This document shows, piece by piece, positions 55,601 through 64,000 of a stretch of 64,000 nucleotides of DNA. This DNA comes from Symbiodinium natans (Eukaryota > Sar > Dinophyceae > Suessiales > Symbiodiniaceae). Numbering within the stretch: position 1 is the first letter of the stretch; each line of letters starts with the position of its first letter. Below the pieces are notes generated by a model. It was not told where the DNA came from. It did no database searches and saw only the letters and a program-made list of their open reading frames with translations. Where the stretch lies: the NCBI GenBank assembly GCA_905221605.1, contig CAJNDS010002057.1, positions 342,513-406,512 of the forward strand, written 5' to 3'. The translations under genes and the position numbers were made by a program.

Positions 55601-58600
55601 CGTACAGTTTGAACGCCCTGCTCAAGAGTTTATATTTCGCATTCTGGGTTTAGGGTTTAGGGTTTAGGGCTTAGGGTGTAGGAATTGGTGACGACTGTGC
55701 CGTTTGCATGCTTCCATTGGCCAGATTCGAGTCCTGTGCAGGACATCATTTTCTTCCAGGACTTGCAGTGCAATCCGGCGAGCCAAGTCAGCACAGCTGC
55801 CGCCGAGTCGAAGTACCTTGTTAGCCCAGTGGTACCCTTTACCCTCTTTTTGGTTCTGGGTTCCCTGATAAAGTAAGCAACCAAAAAAAGGCTCCCTTTT
55901 TGGAATTGCTGGGCTACGAAGACACCCTAAACCACAAACCCTAAACCCTAAACCCTAAACCCTAAACCCTAAACCCTAAACCCTAAACCCCCGGGCTACT
56001 GAGGTACATTGCCTCCAACTGGCCACTTGAATCCGGGGACGAGGCTTCGGCAGTCAACCCAGCTCGTGCCTTCGATCCCTCTGGCGAAGCCACCGCTTGG
56101 ATGCTAGGTAGGCCCCTTGGGATATTCTTTGATTTTCTCCTAAACCCTAAACCATAAACCCTAAACCTTAAACCCTACAGAGGGTCTTTTTTGGGTTCTA
56201 TTGGCCATCCGAGGATAGGCAGCTGTGGTGGTGTGGCGGCCTGCGATGGGCCCTGGGTGGGTGTGATCCTCCCGCAGGAGACCTCCATCCAGTGCGTGGA
56301 CTTGGTTCCTTTCTTGACCAACACTCTCTCATTTGGGGGGGGGGGGGGTAACATTTTACTTGTTGACGGGTACTTAAACTCAAGGAATAGACATGTAACT
56401 TTTGATAGTATCCCAATCATGAACTAGAGCAACAGGTTTAGGCTTCAAACTTTCTTGGCCAGCAGTTTGGCTTCGAACTCAGTTTGGGCTTCCTTATTTT
56501 GTAGGGACAGGTTAAACTTTCCCTTAAGGCTCAACATAGCCCAAAGACCCGAAGGTGTTTGGGCCCAACAACCCTAACACAAGAGCCTTTGGAGCCAGCT
56601 CGACTTAACCTGCTGCTTCTTGCTTTTTCTCGCCGGGTTGTTGGAGACGTAAGGTTCAAGGTCAGGCAAGCTTTGCGGCGGACGAAGTTGCTCTTGAGCT
56701 TTGGCAGGGCCCGCTCGATGACCTCGCCCCTGTGCCCCCTGGCGACATGCACCCCAAGATTGTGGTCATAGGAAGCAGGGTTTATATTACTGTTCTTGGT
56801 GAGTGTATATAAGGTTCCTTTTGAACCTTGGTGAGTGCATATTTTGGGTGTCCTTTTTTGGGGGTACAAGAAATATAGACCCCACTTCATATACCCTACC
56901 TATGCTTTGGGACGTTCCCCTTTATACCAACAGTCCTTAATCGGGATGATGATAGGGGGTATATACCATAAACCCTTTTGAGGACTGTTAGTATAAGGGG
57001 GAACATCCCACCCTGGGCCACGAGAATCCCTACTAAGGTTCATGAACCATAAACCCCCTCAGGGTTCATGTAGTCCCCAAAGGCCCGAGCCTGCTGATGC
57101 GTCTCGCAATGGCACAAACCAGACGAACATCACTGAGGACAGACAGGGCCAGGGTCTTCACAGCATGACGACTGTAACTTGCAGTCAGGTGCACTGACCT
57201 CGAGAAAAAAAGCCCAAAACCCCGAGTAAAACCCTAAACCCCGAAGCGCCCAAAGACCCAAAACCCCAAAACTCCCAACCCCAAAAACCCCAATCCCCCA
57301 AACCCCCCAAACCTCTAAACCCTAAAAAACCTATAAACCCTATCAACCCTATAAGCCCTATAAACCCTGTAAACCCTCTAAACCCTATAAACCCTATGAA
57401 CCCCATAAACCTATAAACCCTGAACCGTAAACCCTGACGATAGACTACATGCGTATATACATATGTATACACATGTATGCATGTGTGTGTGTGTATGTGT
57501 ATATATATATATATATATATGTACTCACGTAGTTTTACCCGTTATACTTCGTATACCTTTGTCCACTTACTTAGTTGTTGATATTCCTAAGAATTCCTCC
57601 GCGAACTTGGGAAAAGACGTCTTTTCTAGGGTTCTTAAGGGATGGGGGGTCAAAGGGGGGGTATGTAACCCAAGGTTCCCTAATACTCCCTACTACTCCC
57701 TAAGCTTCCCTAAGGTTGCCTAGGTACCTACCGCCCATGAACCCCGCTCCCTTAAGAACGCGACAATCTTTGCGAGGACACTGCCTCGGCTGACCCGGTT
57801 TCTGGCTGGTGGATGATCCGCTCTTGGCCCAACCTCCGAGTACGTGAGGCGCCGACGCGTCTACAGTTGCGCTGCAGCTCGGTTGCTTCAACGGTCAACT
57901 GAGCAGCGTTTTTTTTCTACAAGCAAGGCTACGTAGAGACGCGATCATTGAAAGTCGGCCGCGTAGCATTTGGCCTGCAGGGCGTAGGTTTGCGTAGGGT
58001 CCGCGTAGGCAAGTCTATGCAGTATGGGCGCGTAGGTCCGCGTAGGTTGTCTATGCTTGCCGCGTAGGTCCGCGTAGGCACACGTCAACAACATACTCCG
58101 CTCGTAGGCCGCGCGCCTACTAAACATGAGCTGACGCGTAGGCCCGTGTAGGATACCCATGCCATTACAACACCCCACACAATGAAAACAAAAAATGCTC
58201 AACTGGGCTTCGGGTTTATAGGGCGTGCATAGACAGGCATGAGGGGTTGCCGAACTTTAGCCGTTCTCTTTTGTGGGGGGAGAAAAGGTCGGGGCGGGAG
58301 GGGTGTCCTTTGAAGAGAAGTTCTGCTATGTTGTGGGTCTAATTTCGGGCTGACAACTGCTTTTCCCTTCCCCTAGCGGCCTTAGCAGATTCGGGCTTCA
58401 TGATTCACTAAACCCCCAAACCCTAAACCTTACCTTGGGGACTAAATGACCCAAAACCGTTTGTGGTTCATATACCTCAATAGGGGATACTAGTAGCAAA
58501 ATTCGGGTACATGACCCCAATTTTGGGATTCATGTGGCCCCCAAAAAAACCTTAACCTTCCAAAGTAGATCCGAAGCCCAGGTGACGTGGGCATGCCCGG

Positions 58601-61600
58601 CGGGGTTGCTTGGTAGCCCAGCCGTACCCTTTTTCCCATTTTTTTGTGGGTTCTGGGTTGGCTTATAAGTAAGAACCCTAAACCCTAAACCCTAAACCCT
58701 CAACCCCAAACCCTAAACCCTAAACCCTAAAAAAAGGGGTGCCCTTCTTGTTCGGCTCCCTGAGGTTCCCGAAGGTTCCCTGGGGCCTTCTTCCCCTCGT
58801 TGTCTAGGGCTTGGGTTGCTTTTATCAACCCCCTTTGAACCACAAAGGGGCACCCCTGTTATTCCTAGGTTGCTCCAGGGTCTAGAATCTGGTTGCTGGG
58901 CTACCCAGGTTGGGAGGGGGGCGCATCCCCTAAACCCTAAGCCCTAAACCCTAAGCCCTAACCCTAAACCCTAAACCCTAAACCCCTAACCCCTAAACCC
59001 TAAACCCTAAACCCTAAACCCTAAACCCTAAACCCTAAACCCTACCAAGGTTGGGAATGTCCTGCACGACTGCGACGACTTCAAGCAGCCCTGGCAGCAA
59101 TGTACGGCCTGGTGTGAGCCTGGCTACTCGGGGCCTACAGCTACGTTCCTCTGCCTCGATCCTGGGCCTAAAGCCCTAAGCCCCAAGCCCTAAACCCTAA
59201 ACCCTAAACCCTAGCCTCAGGATGTATTCAGAAGTTAGGGGCCTGGTAGCTCGGTGCTTGCAAAATACCATGGGTGTGCCAAAATGTTTGGCCCATTTGG
59301 CCGGGGGGGGGGGGGGGTTCTCTCTGTTTAAGTGCCCAAATGCGAGGCACTCTTTTCAAGTACCCAAATTCGAGGCAACCCCTGGTGAGCACCTAACGCG
59401 AAGGCGCTTGCTGGAAGATCTGGTTCGAAGACTACTGAGAGCAACTTAAACCAAACAGGAAGCATGCACCCAACAATTAGGAAACAAACAGGAAGCATGC
59501 ACCCAACATTAGGAAGCAAACAGGAAGCATGCACCCAACAATTAGGACCATCCCTTTTTTGGTTCTGGGGTCGGAGGGTTTAGCGCTGACGGCTTTAGAA
59601 GCTGAATAGGTGTAGGGTTCCAGTCGATCCCTGCAACCCCTGAACCCTAAACCCCAAAGTCCTACACCCGAAACCCTAAACCCTAAACCCCAGGACGACT
59701 ACACCTTCAGGGGCATCTCACCCGCATGCGTTCCCAACGAATGCCGCATGGGAATTCCTCTGAAGGTGGGACTGACGCCTGGAGTGTTTAGGGTTTGGGG
59801 TTTAGGTTTTCGGTTAAAGGTGGTAGGGCCGATTTCCTGGTATGGCATTCAGGGGGTGAGGGAATTGGGGAGGTTTTAGGGTTTAGGTTTTTAAAGCTTC
59901 AGGACTATGTTGGGGTCGTTTAGGGTTGGAGGGCTTTCATGGTTTAGGCTCGGGCTGTTGACTCTTAACGCCGGAGCTACGGAGACAAGGCTTGAAGGAC
60001 CCACATGCTATAGGTCTTAGAGGATCATACCTAGGGCTTTAGAGGCTTTGCTGGGGGCCTCTTGAGCTTAATTGGATTATAGTACCCCCCCCCCCCCCAT
60101 CCCCGGTTCTAATCCCTATGAAGGACGGTCAGTATAAGGGGCAACATCCCAAGCTCTAGGGTTTTGAGGGAGATCCTAGCTTCTTAGTAGGTATCCTGAT
60201 GAGGCCTCAGACTTAAAATCTCGAAGCTGGTGTTTGGCCCAGGAGGTCTAGGGGTTGCAAGGATTCGAAGTTTCGAGGTTTCGAGGTTTAGGGCTTCGGG
60301 TTTGGGGTTTGGGGTTTAGGGTTTAGGGTTTAGGGTTTAGGGTTCAGGGTTTGGAGAACCTGAGGATTATTGCGGACGGCTGCAGTGGCCTGCGAACTGG
60401 TGGCACGTGCTTCGCGCGCTGCGCCAGTGGCTTCACGGGCACAGAGCGCCTGAGCCAGATTTGGGAGTTTCGGGGTTTAGGTTTAGGGTTCAGGGTTCAA
60501 GGTTTAGGGTTTAGGGTTCTAGGGTTTAGGGATTAGGGTTTAGGGTTCAGGGGCTCAGTAACTTTAGTATGGGTAATCTGCTCACTGCATAGTTTTGGGG
60601 GGGTGGAAAGGGTTCTGAAAAGGCGCATCCATTCGACCATTCGCCTGGTGCCCTAAACCCTGACCTAAACCCTAAACAACCGCCCCATATTGTAGAAGAA
60701 CCCAATTTCGCTTAAATTTCAGGGTTCTGGGTTGCCTCTTGAAACCTACAGGTTAGGGTTTAGGATGTTGGGTTTCGGGTTTAAGGTTGAAGGTGTAAAA
60801 GAAGAAGCGCCTTCTTTGTTGCTCTGAAAGGGAACAGCGGGGACCTTCAAATCCTGAAGCCCGAGACCCTCAAGCAACTCCGCCAAGGGAGCGATCACCA
60901 ACCCACACCCGGGTGTTTAGAGTTTAGGGTTTAGGGTTTAGGGATTCAACCCATAAAGCCAGAGTGCATGCATCAAGGGTTGAGGGTTTAGGGTCTACAA
61001 GGTTGGTTGTGGGGTTTACAGACAAGGGGTGGAAGAGGGTTCAGGGGGTTTGGGTTGAGGGCTCAGAATTTGGATTTCAGAGTGGTCTGGTTCATACCTT
61101 CCGGGTTCTGCGGAATGGTCAGTTTAGGGTTCAGGGCTTGGGGTTTATCAGGTTCTAAAATGGCATGCTGAGGTTGGAGTACGTTTGCAGAGCCGATGGG
61201 TACTTGCGAGAGAAAAGCAGTGATCAGGCTGGGCAAGCAAGTGTCGCATCTGGCATCGGTGCAGCAGTCGCTCGCCGCGACACAAAAAAAACCTCGGTAG
61301 GCTTTTGGGACAGTTTGTGCTTTCCATTTTCGGGTTTAAGAGGATCATATTCAGGAATATGTTTCAGAGGGTTTAAGGGCCATCCTAGAAACACACAAAA
61401 CAATTTGCGAGTCATGGTCGTCTGGTTTCCATCGTCTCGTGTTCGCAGCAGGAGTAGGAGCAGGAGTAGGGGTCGTGCCAGTAAGGAGTAGTAGTGAGAG
61501 TATAGTAGAAGTATCTGTACCGGAGGTAAAGCTGGAAGTGGTTGAGTGGTTCACCACCACCACCACCACCACCACCACCACCACCACCACCACCACCACC

Positions 61601-62956
61601 ACCACCACCACCACCACCACCACCACCACCACCACCACCACCACCTTAATCGTTATAAATAGCACCGCCTTACGCTTTCAGCCCTCACCCAGCGCCCTTA
61701 CAAACAAATAGCACGAGTTGGTATTTTCCCGCTGCGCAGGTTGGCGTCCTCCCCTCCTGTGAGTCGACCGACATCTTCTACGAGCTCACTGGCCATGCTG
61801 GGCCTGTTCTAGGAGGCTTTTGGGGGGGTTTATAGGGTTTGATAGGGCTTTATAGGGTTTTATAGGGTTTATAGGGTTTGTAGGGTCTATAGGGTTTGTA
61901 GGGTTTTATAGGGTTTTCAGGGTTTATAGGGCTTATAGGGTTTAGTAGGGTTGATTAGGGTTTATAGGGTTTGGGGTTTAGGGTATGGCTTCTGCCAGGA
62001 GGCTTCGAGTTTGTAGGGTTGAGGTTTTGGCGCTTGGGTTTCAGAGTTTCATCGCGAGAGCAGCCGACAAGGCCTCGGGAATACGGAAGTTGCCACAGTT
62101 TCTTGTGCACAGTTTTCTTGCTGGCTATATCTTGCCCCAGTTGTTTTTGTCTGGTGTTTGGAGGGTTTGGGCCAGCGTGTCTGGGCCGCATATCTAAACC
62201 CTAAACCCTAAACCCTAAACCCTAAACCTAAACCCTAAACCCTAAACCCTAAATCGAAGGCTCTTGCTGGGAGCTTACCAAGCAACTTGCGACCCCCAGC
62301 AGAGTGGAGCTGGTTGGAGGGTTTAAGGTAGAGAAATGTCCCCAAAGAGCCCATAATACCCCTCAATTAAGGAATAGTCCTTAAATTATATAGGGATCCT
62401 GAATTGGATTTAAAGGTAGATTCCTTAAGGGCTGTTGGGCTCTTTGGGTCTACATCCTGTATACCTATTCCGTCGATTGTTTCTGTCGTAAATGCTGCTG
62501 AATGCCCACCTGTTCCATGTGCCGATTTCTGTTCATATATATATATATATATGTACGTATTGTTCGTCTAAGGCTCATTATGAGGGTTTATGAGTAGGGT
62601 TCAGGTGTCTACTTGTCGATACATGTTCGGCAGCGTGGCCCTGGCCGGAGCCGTGTGTACTCGAGCTGCGCAAAGCTTCTTCGTCTTCGGACACGCCCTA
62701 TGGGAGCTGTTTGAACCCCCAATCACCTTAACAAACTTTGCAACTCCAAGCAACTTCGAAGAATGAATCCCTAACCCCGCAACCTCGACTGTTGACCAGG
62801 TGCCAGCTCGATGCTGGTGGTCTTTGTGCTGGTGGTGGGCCACGTCACTTGAGAGTGGCACTGGACGAGGCTTCAGCACGCACTCCGAGGTATCGCCATG
62901 ATCAGACCCGAAGCCCGGAGGAAGAGGCGTGGACGTTGACACCTCAACTAGGATGA
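52614..62956 (+). CDS. EGF / discoidin-like / sushi-like extracellular protein
   Basis: Phase-matched exons: 52614-52698 (YSNLKGAIINGNGSYSWDVL), 53118-53198 (CIGAIHCSGHGNAVGLPGSC, then RCTCGG), 53730-53804 (GFEGYAGPSCEICATGYLQR), 54549-54639, 55760-55812 (DLQCNPASQVSTAAAESK), 56004-56107 (NPARAFDPSGEATAWML), 56183-56304 (CDGPWVGVILPQETSIQCVD), 56654-56770 (VQGQASFAADEVALELWQGP), about 57090-57183, 57758-57902, 58582-58604, 59050-59165 (CDDFKQPWQQCTAWCEPGYS), 59694-59765 (PACVPNECRMGIPLK), 60357-about 60450 (CSGLRTGGTCFARCASGFTG), 61173-about 61222 (LEYVCRADGYLRE), 61740-61805, 62605-62708, 62800-62956 (TGA). EGF-type Cys pairs come first, then an F5/8-C-like segment (AFD-x6-TAW, WVGV-x-L-x-x-x-x-S-I-Q-C-V), then sushi-like repeats. 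Introns 55813-56003 and 58605-59049 are F1 introners. The call is a modular surface or secreted protein. The 57758-57902 frame ends in a TGA, so there may be two genes. Confidence 0.62.
53793..53881 (+). repeat. TTTAGGG telomere-type array at an exon 3' edge
   Basis: About 12 units starting at the donor of exon 53730-53804: the exon ends TATGGG|GTTTAGGG, so the first telomere unit supplies the GT. Confidence 0.93.
54002..54154. mobile_element. Inverted-repeat element, CTTAGGGTAGTTTC ends
   Basis: Left TCTTAGGGTAGTTTCCTGG, right CGAAACTACCCTCAGA, with inner GGTCCC/GGGACC pairing. Single copy seen, intronic. Confidence 0.7.
55817..56003 (+). mobile_element. Introner family F1 in the discoidin-like region
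   Basis: CTTGTTAGCCCAGTGG to CGGGCTACTGAG, flanked by perfect GTAC (55813-55816 and 56004-56007). Splicing AA|GTAC...GAG|GTAC joins AAAESK to YIASNWP in frame. An internal second right end (GCTGGGCTACGAAG, 55907-55920) is followed by a CCCTAAA array, then the outer right end. Confidence 0.9.
56771..56887 (+). mobile_element. Introner-like family F4 copy with CATA duplication
   Basis: GGAAGCAGGGTTTATATTAC to AAATATAGACCCCACTT; ends are inverted repeats. Flanked by CATA (56767-56770 and 56888-56891). It abuts the 3' end of the exon 56654-56770. Confidence 0.8.
56906..57010 (+). mobile_element. Introner family F3 copy
   Basis: TTTGGGACGTTCCCCTTTATA to AGTATAAGGGGGAACATCCCA, with inner CAGTCCTTA/GAGGACTG pairing. 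It follows the F4 copy almost directly. Confidence 0.8.
57950..58150. repeat. Irregular CGCGTAGG-rich repeat region
   Basis: CGTAGG or its variants recur about a dozen times, often as CCGCGTAGGTCCGCGTAGG, separated by variable spacers with CTATGC motifs. Unlike any other repeat in the window; no coding call. Confidence 0.75.
58609..59049 (+). mobile_element. Introner family F1, large composite copy
   Basis: CTTGGTAGCCCAGCCGTACC to CCCTACCAAG, flanked by GTTG (58605-58608 and 59050-59053). Splicing GGCGGG|GTTGGG keeps the frame (GMPGG then VGNVLHDCDD). Inside are two telomere arrays, a second F1/F2-like core, and an inner right end with the same flank, CTACCCAG-GTTGGGA (58903-58917). Confidence 0.82.
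59457..59548 (+). repeat. 32-33-bp tandem repeat, 2.8 copies
   Basis: Units start AGGAAGCATGCACCCAACA and end GGAA-x-CAAAC. Confidence 0.93.
60068..60151 (+). mobile_element. Family F3, right half only
   Basis: C-tract and then AATCCCTATGAAGGACGGTC followed by AGTATAAGGGGCAACATCCCAA; no left end is found. Confidence 0.65.
61290..61388 (+). mobile_element. Family F9 unit
   Basis: CGGTAGGCTTTTGGGACAG then GGGTTTAAGAGGATCATATT and AGAGGGTTTAAGGGCCATCC, matching BTB intron 3 in order. Confidence 0.6.
61552..61645 (+). repeat. (ACC)n trinucleotide array
   Basis: About 31 units. It gives Thr runs in one frame and Val runs on the minus strand; it lies in an intron region. Confidence 0.95.
61815..61985 (+). 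repeat. TATAGGGTT array
   Basis: Degenerate 9-10-bp units GGGTTTATA, the G-strand counterpart of the CCCTATAAA arrays, directly downstream of the exon 61740-61805. Confidence 0.9.
62340..62449. mobile_element. Inverted-repeat element, CCCAAAGAGCCC ends
   Basis: CCCCAAAGAGCCCATAATACC to GTTGGGCTCTTTGGGT, AT-rich centre. Single copy. Confidence 0.7.
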
Positions 62957-63327
62957 CCAGTGCCCGCACACCCTCTTTTTCGGAGTTAGGATCCTGTTAA
63001 TCCAACAAGGAGGCAGCAGTCATGATTGGCCGAGGGTGTTCGGCTTGAGGGTCCTAATCGTTTACAAGCGTAGAACACAATCCCTAAACCATAGTTCTAA
63101 ACCTCAAAAGTTGAGAACCCCAAGCTCACTTTCCTTGTCAGGCCTTTCAGACAGAGGCGCGAGCGTCGCCAGACTGAGGAGGCGGGCGCGAAGATTAGGG
63201 TTCTTACTTATTGGCAGCTCTCTAAGTTACAGTCCCATTTAAAGAGTACTGTAACTTCTGTCGTGCCTTAAGCCCTAGGCCCTACGCCCCCCTTAAACGG
63301 CTGGGTCGTTGAAGGCTTGGGGCGAAG

Positions 63328-64000
63328 GCCAGCATCGCAGCCCCGCTCATCACGAACCTCACCAAGGAGCAGCAAGTATCTGGAGTAGGAGCTTTGGATA
63401 GGGTTTAGGGTTTAGGGTTTAGGGTTTAGGGTTTAGGGTTTAGGGTTTAGGGTTTAGGGTTTAGGGTTTAGGGTTTAGGGATGTTCTGGGGTGCATCAAG
63501 GCTTATAGGTTTAGAAGGCTTACAGGGCTGGTACAGTCGGGGCGAATCCCGTAGAGCATATCGGGATTGAGTGTACTCTGTTGGGGATTGGTTAGGGTTT
63601 GGGGTTTGGGGTTTAGGGTTAGCACAAACCTCAGCTACCCCCAGCCCGAAAAAGGCTTAAGTACGGCGACGATTGAGGTTCACCAGGCTCCGCCTCAGGG
63701 CCACCAGCACCGTTAACTGGGGGGTGTAGCTCCAGATTCCGCACTTATCACCCTGCCTTAACAAACTACCCCTTAGAGCTACAACCCTAAACCCCTGAAC
63801 CCTAGAAACCCTAAACCCCAAACTGGCCCTAAACCCTACACATGATTCTCAAGCAACGGCTTGCTTGCTGGCTCAAGAAGGCGCAAGCCTGCCAAAACCA
63901 CGACGTTTTCCAGGGTGGTCCGTCACTCCGTTCGGGCAGACGCTCGGCGCCGTCCTCCTCTTATAAGCCTTCTGGAGACGGAGCGAGCTACTCGACGACT
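63328..64000 (+). CDS. 5' part of a further gene, unknown product, cut by window end
   Basis: Exon 63328-63375 (ASIAAPLITNLTKEQQ) joins in phase 0 to exon 63854-64000 (QRLACWLKKAQACQNHDVFQ, then a Ser-rich stretch GGPSLRSGRRSAPSSSYKPS), which stays open to the edge. The intron between holds a TTTAGGG array of about 80 bp and later CCCTAAA units. No family recognised. Confidence 0.5.
63399..63479 (+). repeat. TTTAGGG telomere-type array
   Basis: About 11.5 perfect units a few bases downstream of the exon 63328-63375. Confidence 0.97.

Noticed and set aside
55682-55812. RING-like Cys pattern in another frame (DDCAVCMLPLARFESC)
   Set aside because: The frame that continues across the introner at 55813 is a different one, so this is probably a shadow.
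56198-56420. Minus-strand frames opposite 56183-56304
   Set aside because: The + strand frame is phase-matched to exons on both sides and has discoidin-like motifs.
61351-61711. Open frames with long Val or Thr runs
   Set aside because: They translate the (ACC)n microsatellite; no other coding support.

Overview
The window looks like nuclear DNA of a dinoflagellate, probably of the Suessiales/Symbiodiniaceae type. The evidence is: every supportable gene lies on the + strand; genes are cut into many short exons separated by long repeat-filled introns; GC-AG and apparently GA-AG introns occur beside GT-AG; Arabidopsis-type telomere units (TTTAGGG/CCCTAAA) are scattered throughout; and there is a multi-pass membrane protein with a SHSW / D-ICIHQ / WCV layout of the kind expanded in dinoflagellates. 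No bacterial-type feature, tRNA, rRNA or CRISPR is visible. Exons were found by reading frame, splice phase and motif; no transcript evidence was available.

Layout: 1-5127, 3' part of a CorA-type Mg2+ transporter. 6194-9435, orphan exons. 10836-12203, 12565-13434 and 13676-14642, three short gene ends or fragments of unknown product. 15384-17136, a two-exon multi-pass membrane protein. 17570-18995, unknown exons. 19353-22855, a secreted Cys-rich protein starting with a signal peptide, with similar Cys-rich exons at 26615-27760. 29372-35319 and 37914-40436, exons resembling EAR/EPTP repeats. 35733-37031, a complete BTB gene lying between the two EAR blocks. 41193-52205, a thrombospondin type-1 (TSP1) gene with a possible stop at 48353. 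52614-62956, an EGF / discoidin (F5/8-C-like) / sushi-like extracellular gene. 63328-64000, start of a further gene. Most large genes here encode secreted or surface, Cys-rich, adhesion-type modules.

The most interesting signal is how the introns are built. Several introns coincide with mobile-element-like units having terminal inverted repeats and short target-site duplications, in other words introners. Removing them restores the reading frame, and the donor dinucleotide (GT or GA) lies in or beside the duplicated target while the acceptor AG is the element end. At least four recurrent families are present: F1 (ends CTTGGTAGCCCAGT), F2 (CTAGGACCCAGAGTA), F3 (TTGGGATGTTCCCC) and F4 (AAGCAGGGTTTATATT). 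Separately, many exons are bracketed by telomere-type arrays of fixed polarity: CCCTAAA just upstream and TTTAGGG just downstream on the coding strand. Each such intron therefore begins with a G-rich array and ends with its complement and could fold into a hairpin. Telomere arrays also sit inside introner copies.
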